Part shown: piece by piece, positions 1 to 9,031 of the stretch
Layout of the letters: each line of letters begins with the position of its first letter
How positions within the stretch are numbered: the stretch's first letter is position 1
Origin: Cyanophora paradoxa
Lineage: Eukaryota > Glaucocystophyceae > Cyanophorales > Cyanophoraceae
Reading direction: 5' to 3'
Length of the DNA stretch: 36,364 bases
Assembly (NCBI GenBank): GCA_004431415.1
Contig: QPMI01000358.1
Coordinates: forward strand, 1 to 36,364
Translations under genes and position numbers: made by a program
Notes under the pieces: model-generated
Databases searched by the model: none
What the model saw: the letters and a program-made list of their open reading frames with translations, nothing else
Told to the model about the DNA's origin: nothing

Positions 1-58
1 GCACCCGCTGCAACGCGCGCGGGCTAACCGCGCGCCCGGATGTGCGATCCGGATGCAG

Positions 59-1044
59 GGATGCAAGATAAGAGCCCCTCATGCTCTGGTCATGACGTGC
101 GCGATGCCATCCCTGAGTCGGGTTTGCGTTCTGACTGTCTCACTCCGCGCAGCCTCCTCTTCAAAAGGAATTCTCCGTGCGCATGCGCAATTGCAATTGC
201 AAGCGCGCGCTAGCCGTCCTGCGGCGCGGCTAGCTGCAGCTGCACGTGCAGCGCTAGGAATAGCTTCGGAATCATAGTTCTCGCGCGCGAAGCTGCAAGG
301 GCTGGGATCGCGCCCCGCGGCGCCAGTACTAGTGTAGACATAAGCTGAACGCGCGCGTACGCGCGCGCCCGGCCCGCTGGTGCGCAGACTCCGGGAACAA
401 GCGAGGAACATCTTGACGCTGACGTTCAACCACGCGCGGAGCCTTGCGCTGATGGGAGTGTCCTACAAGGCGGCCTCGTGCCTCCTGCGGTGGCTCGCGG
501 GCCCCGGGCAGGCCTGGCAGCACTTCGTCGCCGGCGCCCTCTCCGGGTACGCTCGCCGCGCCCAGCCGGACAGCGGGGGCGCCCAGCGCTAGCCCTGTCC
601 GAGGGGGGCCGGCGGGCAGGTACTTGGTGTTCGGGCGGGGGACGGCGGTGAACGCGCAGATCGTCCTCTACCTCTTCTCCCGCAGCGTCACCGGCCTCGC
701 CCGCCTCGCCCACAAGCGGTGCCCCCGCCCCGCCCGCCTCGCGTCCGCCTCCTTCCGCGAGCGCGCTGCCCATGTACGCCGTCCGCGCAGGGGGCTCATT
801 GAGGGGCCCAGCGAGCCCCACCCGTGGTTCGCCGGTGCGCATGCCCTTGAGCTGCCAGGACGGCCCGTCGCGGGCTGCAGCGGCGGGGGGCGACGGGGGC
901 GCAGCGGTGTGCTGGGGCCTGACGCTGCTGCTGTGGGAGCGGGAGGCGGACGTGCTGCAGCCGTCCCTCGCCGCCTCCCTCGACTACCTCCACCGCCAGA
1001 GCGACCGCTGGCCCGCCGCCGGCTGGCGCGCCCTCCTCTCCTAG
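59..1044 (+). CDS. PXMP4: Peroxisomal membrane protein 4 (PMP24) homologue, 5' partial
   Basis: Modelled exons are 59-96, 388-546, 620-718, 791-834 and 905-1044; codon phase is consistent across all four introns and the first exon follows an acceptor at 56-58, so the true start lies left of the window. The protein reads IRAPHALVMT, then LREQARNILTLTFNHA, then YLVFGRGTAVNAQIVLYLFS, then WGLTLLLWE and LQPSLAASLDYLH before TAG. This order matches the PXMP4/PMP24 family, a small multi-pass protein of the peroxisomal membrane related to the Tim17/22/23 fold, including the conserved IR-PHALVM block, the VFG-NxxxNxQ block and the LQPSLxxSxxYL C-terminus. The transport role of the family is poorly defined. 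Intron 1 (97-387) is long and unusually rich in short palindromes; the others are GC-rich and 56-73 bp. Confidence 0.87.
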
Positions 1045-1066
1045 CGCCCTGCCCCGGGCCCTCCCG

Positions 1067-1093
1067 CCCCCCCCCCCCCCCCCCCCCCCCCCC
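1067..1093. repeat. 27-bp poly-C tract
   Basis: An uninterrupted run of 27 C lies 23 bp after the stop of the PXMP4-like gene, so it is probably in the 3' UTR or just beyond. The remaining 300 bp up to the stop of the convergent 2H gene at 1396 shows a C-rich stretch and then an AT-richer stretch with repeated GAACTAGCTAACT motifs (1269-1305). I see no gene there. Run length is prone to sequencing error. Confidence 0.9.
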
Positions 1094-1395
1094 TACCACC
1101 CTCCTCCTTGCACTGCCGGCGCGCCCTTGGGGCCCTCGTCCTTCCACAGGCACCCCCCGAGCTGCTCGCCCTCGCCTTTTCCCGGCCCTGCCCTTCCTCC
1201 TTTCGTCTTGCCCCTCCGCTTTCTTCCGCTGCAGTCGGTCGCGATCGATGTTTCTACGAGCCAAAGATGAACTAGCTAACTGCGCATGCGAACTAGCTAA
1301 CTAACTACACGCATATCGTACATTTACAGGTGCGCGCAAGGCAGGGGCTCGATCGAGAGGGTGGCAGGGCGTTGGGGCTACTGTACATGTGGGCG

Positions 1396-3120
1396 TCAGC
1401 GGGGCGCCGGCGCCGGGTCGACCTCGACATCGACGGCGGCGCAGCAGCGGGCGACGATGCCGCGGACGACCTCCGCGGCGAGCGCCTCCCGCGCCTGCGC
1501 CTCCTCGTCCGCCTGCGCGGGCCTCGCGATCGGTGCCGGCCGGCGGCGGCGAAAGGGGCGCGCGGCGGGGCGGGCGGGGCGGACGGGGAAGGAAAGGCGG
1601 GCGCAGGCGAGGTAGTAGCCGGCGGGATCCTTGCCCTGCATCGCGCTCAGCTCCAGCGCCTCAAAGCGCACCTGCCCGCCCGCCCCCGCCCCCGACCCTC
1701 AGAGGCCCCTCCCTCTGCGCGGCCGCGGGGGCACGCGCCTCGCCGAAGTCGTGCTCCGCAAAGGCCGCCCAGCACGCCCCGGGGATCCGGCTGCACACCG
1801 CCCCGGCCTCGGGCTCGGGCTTTCCCGCCCGCCCCCGCCCCGCCCCGCCCGCCCCGCCGCTCCGCTTCTGCTTCTTCGTCGCCGGCGGGGCCGCCCCGTT
1901 GCTCTCCTCCCCGGCGCCCCCGAGGGAGGCCTCCCGCCGGTACTCCCGCAGCGCCGCCATCGCCGGCCTCCCGCTCCCCGCCCCGGCCCGCTGCTGCCGT
2001 CGCCGCTGCTGCAGCTGCCGTCGCCGCCGCTGCCGTCGCCGCCGCTGCTGCCGCCGCCGCTGCTGCCGTCGCGGCCCCGCTGCCGCGGGCGCCGCCGCAG
2101 CCGCCACCGCCGCGCCCGCCTCGGCCAGCGTCCTCAGCGCGCGCTTCTGCAGGGCCGTCACGCATCGCGCGACGCCGCGGAGGAGGGCGCAGGGGCGCAC
2201 GGGAGCTGGCGCGGCGGGCGATGCGTTTTGCTGCGGCGCCTGCGCCGAGCTCGAGGGGAGGGGCACGGCCACCGCCACGGCGCCCGCCTCCTCCTCCGCG
2301 CCGCAGTCCTCGGCCTCCTCCCCCCCCGCGTCGCCCCCCTCCTCCCCGGCCAGCTCGAGCTCCTCCGCGGGGGCGGGGCCCTCCTTGGGGCGGCGGCCGC
2401 GCTTGCGGCCCTTGCGGGCGAGCCAGCGGGCCTTCTTGAGCTTCTCGAAGCGGACCTTAGCGAGGGTGCAGTGCGGCACGAAGTCGAGCCTCGCGGGGGC
2501 GAGCCCCGCCCCCGCGAAGCAGCCGTGCACCGCCGCCGCGAACGCCTCCAGCGCCGCCCGCGCCGCCGACGCCTCCAGCCCGCACCACACCACCCGGCCC
2601 CCGCCGAACGACCCGATCCCCTTCATCCGCAGCGCCGTGGCCCGCGCGGCGGCGGCGAACGCCTCGGCCGCCCGCCGCACCTCATCCGACTCCTCCAGCA
2701 GCGCCTTCGCAACAGCGAGTTCCGCGGGCGACAGCGTCATCACGAAAAGTGTAAAATGCATCGAGGTCGGGTTGATCAAGTGAGTGCTGATCGGCGGCGC
2801 CGCCTCTAGCATCTGAAGACGTTATAGAAGGAATGGTGGAGTAGATTGCGTGGAAGGAGGAGGCCCACCGCTTTCTGGACACGCTCGATCTGCCCATGCG
2901 CAGGCTCAATCGCGCGCGTACGCACGCTGAATGACTGCACGCGCACCTCACTGATCACCGCCGGGCTCGTCAGTCGAAGGCTGAGGAAGTGCGTGGGCCG
3001 CGGCGGAGGCGCGGGCTTCCGGGGCGCTTCCTTCACATCCAGCTCGAGCTTCACGTGATCTGGCGCGCCAGGCACCTCGGATACGCGCAGCACGGCGCGC
3101 ACGCCATCGCCGCCACGCAT
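1396..3120 (-). CDS. 2H phosphoesterase-fold protein of the AKAP7/ASCC1 type
   Basis: Exons 3120-2947, 2889-2869, 2812-1739 and 1671-1396 are all phase 0 and give about 514 residues. Two H-x-T/S-type motifs define the 2H fold: MHFTLFVM near residue 85 and PHCTLAKVRF near residue 170. Between them is the family block KGIGSFGGGRVVWCGL, and near the C-terminus ALELSAMQGKDPAGYY, the expected last strand of AKAP7/LigT-like domains. The N-terminal PTHFLSLRL and the helix ending IERVQKA also fit. Relatives bind or cleave 2',5'- or 2',3'-phosphate linkages in RNA or nucleotides; the substrate here is unknown. A low-complexity insert of about 230 residues (acidic, then Ala/Gln/Arg-rich) separates the second motif from the last strand. 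The last intron uses a GC donor. The start ATG at 3120 is the first suitable one; an upstream exon, for example for a KH domain as in ASCC1, cannot be excluded. Confidence 0.85.
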
Positions 3121-3314
3121 CGCGCGGTGTACCCCCGCCGAAGGTTGAAGTCTGGCGTTGTCGCTGCATCGAGCCTGCGAAACAGTACGTAAAGCGGCCG
3201 TGGGGTAGCGGCCGTAGACCGCGCGTAGACCGCCAGACCCCGGCCGCAAAGCTCCGGGATTCACGCTGGAGCTCGGCGTACGCCGGAAGTTGCCCGGAAC
3301 CGACGCCAGCTGAA
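3121..3314. promoter_or_regulatory. Head-to-head promoter interval between 2H and acetyltransferase genes
   Basis: Only 194 bp separate the two divergent start codons. The interval holds a near-direct repeat GTAGACCGCGCGTAGACCGC (3211-3230) and a GCGGCCGTGGGGTAGCGGCCG repeat-like segment. No TATA box is evident. Joint regulation is inferred from spacing only. Confidence 0.4.
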
Positions 3315-4401
3315 ATGAGCGGCGCCTGTGGTGGAGCGTCTTGCGGCGGCTGCGCGTGCAGCGGCAAGAATTCGAAGGCGGGTCGCCTCGTGGTCCGGAG
3401 CATTCGCCCTCAGGACGTCGAACGCTGCCGCGCTCTGTTCGGTGCGTTTGCTCGTCAGCTTGGATTGCAGCCGCCCCCGCCGCATCTCTCTCCACCGCTT
3501 GCCTCCCAGCGGCCTCTGATGCAGAACGTACAACCCAGCCGCAGGCATAAAGGAGAACGGGGAGTGGAGTCACCTTCCCATAAGCCGCTTCGCCCCGGTG
3601 ACGCTGGCCGGGATCGCGGCGGCTGCGACCGGGCTCGCCACGCGAGGCGCGGGCTCGCGGGTCGTGCTGGGCGTGCTGGGGCTCGGGGCGGCCCTGGCGG
3701 CGGCGTGCGCGGGGCTATCGGCGCGGGTGCAAGCGGCGATGGAAGAGTACGCCGCCCGCTGCGCCGAGTCTGCACGAGGCTGCAAGCCGAGCGGGCGACA
3801 GGTACGTGCAGGAGCACCTGGCGGGGGACATGGCGGACCCCGTGGCCTTCTACAGCCGCCCCGGCTCCAACTTCTTCGTCGCGGAGGCCCGCCCCGCGGC
3901 CACCCCGCGCCGCCCACTCGCGCGGGGCCTCACAGCGGGGCCGGGCGTGCGCAGGTGGACGGGGAGGTGGTGGGGACGGTGGCGCTGGAGCAGAAGAGCG
4001 CGCAGGTCGCCGAGCTCCGCCGCATGTCCGTCGCCCGCCAGGTCCGCCCTGCCCCCGCCCCCGCCCCTGCCGCCTTGGGATCGCCCTGAGCGGGGACGGG
4101 GCAGGCGCGGGGCCGGGGCGTGGCGCGGGCGTTGTGGCGGGCGCTGGTGGCGTTCGCGCGGGAGCAGAAGTACGAGCGGATCGTGCTGGGGACGACCTCC
4201 CTCATGCTCGACGCCGTCCCCATGTACCAGCGCTGGGGCTTCCGCCTCACCAAGGAGTGGGGCGTCGGTCCGCCCCGCCCCGCCCCGCCCCGCCCCCGCC
4301 GCGGCGCCCTCCGCCCGGGCGCGACCTGCCGCGCAGGGCTCGGGCCCATCATCCGCATCCGGCAGTACGAGCTCCCCCTCGCCGACGCGAGGGGCTTGTA
4401 G
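3315..4401 (+). CDS. NAT8-like membrane GNAT N-acetyltransferase
   Basis: Exons 3315-3441, 3545-3726, 3791-3886, 3955-4041, 4105-4267 and 4337-4401 sum to 240 codons with consistent phase. The N-terminus is Cys/Gly-rich (MSGACGGASCGGCACSG), followed by the opening GNAT strand LVVRSIRPQDVERC, a hydrophobic segment of about 40 residues (VTLAGIAAAATGL to LGAALAAACAGL), then YVQEHLAGDMADP, NFFVAE, VVGTVALE and the acetyl-CoA loop ARGRGVARALW, ending in MYQRWGFRLTKEW. A membrane segment between the first strand and the DMADP block is characteristic of NAT8-type acetyltransferases, which act at ER/Golgi membranes. The intron at 3887 needs a GC donor; the one at 3727-3790 ends in CGAG. The gene is convergent with the CBM20 gene, and its last exons were duplicated near 31.6 kb. 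Confidence 0.87.
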
Positions 4402-4441
4402 CTGAGGGCCGCGGGCGACACGCGAGAAGTATGCAGGCGCA

Positions 4442-4447
4442 TTTATT
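4442..4447 (-). terminator. Poly(A) signal AATAAA of CBM20 copy A
   Basis: AATAAA on the minus strand about 180 nt after the stop of copy A. The same hexamer in the same context is kept in copy B (31447-31452), which supports function; the position alone would be weak evidence. Confidence 0.4.
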
Positions 4448-4624
4448 GTGATTCGAGTCGAAGACATTGAAAGTGAAATAGCTATCTACTTGCCTTTAGG
4501 AATTCAAGCACTGCTAGGGAGCTGTACAGGTCGGTCTGGGGCGGGGCGGGGCGGGGGCGGCAGCGGGCCCCGCGCCTCCACGCGGTGTAGAGTACACGCT
4601 GCCGTTTATCGTCGGGGCCGGCGG

Positions 4625-5017
4625 CTACGCGGCGGCCAAGGGAGCGAGGGGCGCGGGGCTCCGGGCGCGCTGGGCGGCGGCGGCGCAGGTCGGGGCCGGA
4701 GCGGCGGGGCGGGCCTCGGGGCAGCACTTGGGGCACGGGAGGAGCCGGTGCTCGGCGACCTGCGCGGGGGTCAGCGGCGGCGGCGGCGGCGGGGGCGGGC
4801 GGGCGGGGGCGGGGCGGGCGGACGAAGGCGGGGTCGCGGCGGCGGGCGAGGACGGCGCAGCGGCGGGCGCGGTGGTAGTGGGAGCTCCCGTCCGCGAGGC
4901 CGAACCGCCGCACGTACAAGCACTCCGCCGCAGGGCCCGCCTCCCCCTCCCCTCCCCCTCCCCTCCGACGAGCACGACGCGTACGCCGCCCGCTGCGCCT
5001 CCGCCGCCTCCTCCGCC

Positions 5018-5050
<33 letters not shown>

Positions 5051-5698
5051 TCGGGCCGGGGCGCGGGGCCGACGGCCACCGCGAGGTGCCCCGCGCGGCG
5101 CCAGCGGTCCGCCACCGCCACGCAGCAGCCGGCGCCGGCCACCTCCACCGTCCTGCGCGCGCCCCGTCGGCGGACGGCCCCGGGGCGGAGGGCGGCGGGG
5201 CTGACGGGGCTGACCGCTGCTGGACGGGCTCGAAGAGGGCGTGCGCCGCGTCGACGACGACGTACGCGTAGCGCACCGCCGCCGGCGCCAGCACCACCGC
5301 CGCCCGCTCCGTCCGCCACACCGCCTCCCCGTCCTCCGTCCCCGCCGCCACCAGCTCCACGCCCCTCTCCGGGTCGAACGACCCTGCGCCGCCTCAGCCG
5401 CCGCCCCGCCGCCCGCCCCGAGCGCTCACGCACCGACGCAGTCGCCCACGACGAGCAGCCGCTGGCCCGCGTTCAGCAGCGGCTCCCGCACGCTGAACGT
5501 CAGCATCGCCGGGCCCGCCGGCACCTCCACCTGCATCCCCCGCAGCGCCAGCTCCCTGCACACCCCCGCGGTCAGCGCTCGGCGCACGAGGGCCGCCGCG
5601 AGCTGCACGCACATCTCACTGTCGATGCCAGCCTCGCTGCCATGCATTTGCACCGTCCGGCTGCTCTCCGTCTCCTCGGGGGCAAGGCAGCGCATCAT
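4625..5698 (-). CDS. CBM20 (starch-binding-type) protein with C-terminal putative zinc site, copy A
   Basis: Exons 5698-5434, 5383-5215, 5152-4987, 4922-4824 and 4759-4625 give 277 residues with consistent phase. Residues about 60-135 look like a CBM20 domain: MLTFSVRE, QRLLVVGDCV, SFDPERGVEL, VRYAYVVVD, and a closing LFEPVQQRTVEV. In typical CBM20 domains the two site-1 tryptophans sit in LGxW and in WExxxNR; both are Phe here. An Ala/Glu-rich linker follows, then CLYVRRFGL, SSHYHRARRCAVL and EHRLLPCPKCCPE. That pattern (Tyr-His, Cys, then CxxC about 30 residues on) resembles the small metal site found at the C-terminus of some nuclease and competence proteins. The intron at 4986-4923 needs a GC donor. 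Binding of starch is inferred; the reduced aromatic site makes it uncertain. Localisation is not apparent. Confidence 0.75.
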
Positions 5699-5775
5699 CT
5701 TGCTCGCGTCTCGTTGATCGGGTTCTTGCTTGCTAGGCTGAGGCTAGAATGCCTGGCCCCTGGTCGTTCTCGCTC

Positions 5776-5782
5776 CTTTATA
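5776..5782 (-). promoter_or_regulatory. TATA box of CBM20 copy A
   Basis: TATAAAG on the minus strand 78 nt upstream of the ATG at 5698, in a CTATAAAGGAGCGAGAAC context conserved in copy B. The conserved block (about 5699-5926) lies between CBM20 and the divergent amidase gene, whose ATG is at 6024, so it may serve both. Confidence 0.6.
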
Positions 5783-6023
5783 GTCCCGGCCATCGCTCTC
5801 GGGACCCAGCCGCTGAGCTGGACTCGCCACGTAAACCGCGCCGGCCGCGCTCACTGGGACTGAGCGCTGCAGGGCTCAAGTCGCGCGTACCCCCTCCAGG
5901 CCCCTTCCCCGTCGGCCGACTTCGTTACGGGCCTCCGACGTCGACCACATCCAGCTGCAGTTGGAGCTCGGCGCGTTCAGTCGGCACCGTAAGACTCCGA
6001 ACAGGCCCAGCGTCCTCTGCGAG

Positions 6024-9000
6024 ATGGCGGTGCGTTCGGGTTTCGCTTCGTCCGTCTTCCTTGTGCGTTTGCGTCAACGCCCGCTGAGAAGCTGACTCGC
6101 GGCGTCGCCTTCGTAGAATGCCGGTGCGGATCAGACTGAAGCGTACGAGCTGCGCTCGCTCTCAGCGCCTCGCCTTGCGGGCGTGGCGCTGAAGTCGTTC
6201 GCTTGGGTGGCGACATCTTCTATGGGAGGTGAGCTTGTGCATCGAAGCTAGCTCCCCGACTTGCATACGTGCATGAGCTAGCGTCCGTGCGCTGACGCCC
6301 GCGTGACACGTAACGCTCGCAGGCGCCATCATCAACAAGTGCGCAACGCGCTTCGGAAGCGCTGCGTTGCCCTAACGCCGTGCGTCACAGCCTGATGGCG
6401 CGGAGCAACGTGCTCGTCCTGCGCAACCGGAAGTCGGACGCGGCGCCGACCTTCCTGCCCCTGGTCGACTCGGAGGCGCCGAAGGAGGAGCGCGAGAAGG
6501 CGGTGCGCCGCCCCGGGCTGCTCGGAGGCGGCGCCTGGTGACGGGGCGGGGGCGGGCAGGCGGCGGAGACGAAGAAGTTCCTGGAGGCGGCGCCGCGGGC
6601 CGGCGACTCCGGCGAGCGCGCCTCCATCGACTCCTTCGCCGCCGCCTACCGCTCCAAGGGTGCCGGCCCGCGCCCCGGCCCCGGCCCCGGCCCCGGCCCC
6701 GGCGCGACGGGCGGGGCGGAGGGGCAGCGGCGGACCCGGTGGCGGTGGTGGAGAACCTGCTGGCGGCGATCGAGGACTCGAACCGGCGGACGCTGGGGGC
6801 GGTGATCAAGGTGGAGCGGGCGCAGGCGCTGGAGCAGGCGCGGGCGAGCAGCGAGCGGCACGCGGCGGGGCGGCCGCTGGGCCTCCTCGACGGCGTCCCC
6901 GTGCTCGTCAAGGACGAGCTCGACGTCGCCGGCTACGACACCGGCGTCGGCACCACCTTCCTCGCCGCCCACTCCGGCCCCGCCCGCGTCCGCCCCGCCC
7001 CGCCCCTCGCCCGGCCCCGCCCGTCCCGCCCGCCCCGCCCTCAGCGGCGGCGCAGGCGGACGCGGAGGCGGTGCGGCGGCTGCGCGCGGCGGGGGCCGTC
7101 GTCGTCGGCAAGACCTGCATGCAGGAGATCGGTCTGCCCGTCCGCCCGCCCCCGCAGGCCGCGCCGCCTTCCGACGCCCGCCCCGCAGGCATCGGCGTCA
7201 TCGGCGTGCGCCCCGCCCCCGCCCCGCGGCGCCGCGCGGGGCGGGGTGCGAGGGGCGGGCAGAACAACCCGGGACGGGGACGCCGCGCAACCCGTTCAAC
7301 CTGGGCCACTACTGCGGCGGCTCCTCCTCGGGCTCCGCCTCCGCCGCCGGCGCCGGCCTCGTCCCCTTCGCCGTCGGCGCCGACGGCGGTCCGCCCGCCC
7401 CGCCCCGCCCGGCCCGGCCGCCGCCCCGCCCGACGCGCCGCGCGCAGGCGGAAGCATCCGCATCCCGGCCTCCTTCTGCGGCTGCGTCGGCCTCGTGCGC
7501 CCCGCCGCGCCCCGCCGCGCCCCGCGCCCCCGCGGTCCTCACCCGCGCCCCGCAGAAGCCGACCTTCGCCCGCGTGCCCGAGCGCGGTGCGCGGGCCGCA
7601 CCCGCGCCCCCTGCCGCCCCCGCTCCCTCCCCCGACGCCGGCCCGCAGGCGCCTTCCCGCTGTGCCCGTCGGTGGCGCACGTCGGGTGCGGGGCCTTCTG
7701 CTGCGCTTGCGAGGGGGGCGGCTGAGGGGCGGGCAGGCCGATCGGGGGCAGCGTGCGGGACGTGGCCATCGCGTACGCGGCCATGGCGGGGCCCGACCCC
7801 GAGGCCCGCCCGCCCCGCCCCGCCCCGCCGGCCCTCCGGCCCTTATCGCGGGGGGGCGCAGGAGAAGGAGACGGAGAAGCAAGGCCCGGTGGCGGTGGCG
7901 GGGTACGAGGGCGCGCAGCTCGCCGGCCTCCGCGTGGGCATCTACGAGCCCTACTTCTCCGACGCCGACCCCGAGGCGCCCCGCCCCGCCCGCAACGCCG
8001 CGCCCCGCCCCGCCCCGCGGCGCGGCTGAAGGCGGGCAGGTGGTAGGGCTGTGCCGGGAGGCGGTGAAGCGGCTCGAGGCGCGGGGGGCGCGGGTCGTCA
8101 AGGTGGCGATCCCGCGGCTCGAGGAGATGCGCGTCGCCCACGCCATCTCCATCGCCTCCGAGATGGCCGCCGCCATGAACGCGCGCCCCCGGCCCCGCCC
8201 GCCCCGCCGCGCCCCGCCCGCCCCGCCTCACGCGGCGGCGGCGGCGGCAGTCGTACGAGGAGAGCCGCTCGTACCAGCACCACGTCCCCGACACGAGCGT
8301 GCTCCTCGCCTGCGCACGGGCCTTCACGTGCCGCCCCGGCCGCCCCGCCGCCCCCCGGGGCGGGCGTGACGGGCGCAGATCGGCGGACTACGTGAAGGCG
8401 ATGCAGGTGCGGACGGAGTCGATGGCCGTCGCCCGCCGCCTCTTCGCCGAGTGCGACGTCGTCGCCACCCCCTCCACCGCCGTCCCCGCCCCCGTCCGCC
8501 CCCGCGCCCCGCGCCCCCACGCCCTGCCCGGCCCCGGGCGGGGCCGCGCCGAGCGGGGCGGGCAGGCGATCGCGTCGGACGCGCTGTGGGCCGGGGAGAG
8601 CAACGCCGGCCTCACCTCCGCCATCATGCGCTTCGCCTTCTTCGCCAACCTCACCGGCCCGCCCCCGTCCCGCCCGGCCCCGCCCCCGCCCCTCACGCCC
8701 CCCGCAGGCATCCCCGGCATCTCCGTCCCCGTCGGCTACGCGGCCGCCGGCGGTGCGGGGGGCGGCGTGGGCGCGCGCCGGGGGCGGGGCGGGCGTGATG
8801 GGACGGGCAGGGCTGCCGGTGGGCCTGCAGCTGATGGGCCCCTGGTGGAGCGAGCGGCTGCTCCTCGGCGTCGCCCACGCCGTCGAGGCCGACGCCCCCC
8901 GCCGCGCCCCGCCCTCCTCTACAACCCCCTCCGCGGCCCCGCCCCCCTCGTCCCCCACCCGTAGCGCCCCTCTCGCAAATGAATCGCGCCCCGAGCCCCG

Positions 9001-9031
9001 CCGGCCCCGCCTGCTTCGACCCGCGCGTTAA
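6024..9031 (+). CDS. FAAH: Fatty acid amide hydrolase-type amidase (amidase signature family)
   Basis: About 20 exons (6024-6029, 6135-6228, 6323-6338, 6391-6502, 6560-6659, 6728-6976, 7045-7131, 7189-7203, 7263-7388, 7448-7494, 7556-7586, 7649-7685, 7737-7803, 7862-7975, 8040-8180, 8251-8327, 8379-8481, 8566-8656, 8708-8752, 8811-9031) yield about 590 residues. N-terminal SAPRLAGVALK and GAIINNLMARSN match the plant-type FAAH N-terminus. The amidase triad is visible: Lys in GVPVLVKDEL, Ser in GGSSSGSA and the nucleophile region GADGGGSIRIPASFCG. Later blocks LEEMRVAHAISIASEM, IPGISVPVGYA and LPVGLQLMGPWW also fit. Relatives hydrolyse N-acylethanolamines and other fatty amides at membranes. 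Six introns need GC donors. The in-frame stop is 9031, but a family-like tail RPALLYNPL lies one frame away and stops at 8964. Confidence 0.9.

Larger units (their letters stand above)
4233..5926 (+). repeat. Segmental duplication, copy A (inverted partner at 29938-31680)
   Basis: The segment covers the last two exons of the acetyltransferase, the shared 3' region, the whole CBM20 gene and about 220 bp of its promoter. Read on the opposite strand it aligns with 29938-31680 almost throughout, with scattered substitutions and small indels. It is the likely source copy because the acetyltransferase is complete here. Confidence 0.9.

Noticed and set aside
668-1264. Long minus-strand open frame opposite the PXMP4-like gene
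   Set aside because: Arg/Gly/Pro-rich translation typical of the antisense of GC-rich coding sequence; the plus strand has a family match in consistent phase.
1330-2809. Long plus-strand open frames across the 2H gene
   Set aside because: They are shadows of a GC-rich minus-strand exon with both HxT motifs; the translations are Pro/Arg/Ser low complexity.
3727-3806. Apparent frameshift in the acetyltransferase between EEYAARCAES and YVQEHL
   Set aside because: An intron 3727-3790 (GT donor, CGAG acceptor) of typical length restores phase and gives a better family match.
4923-4986. Apparent frameshift before CLYVRRFGL in both CBM20 copies
   Set aside because: Both copies are out of frame by different amounts, but a 59-64-bp intron with a GC donor restores phase in both, so it is an intron, not a mutation.
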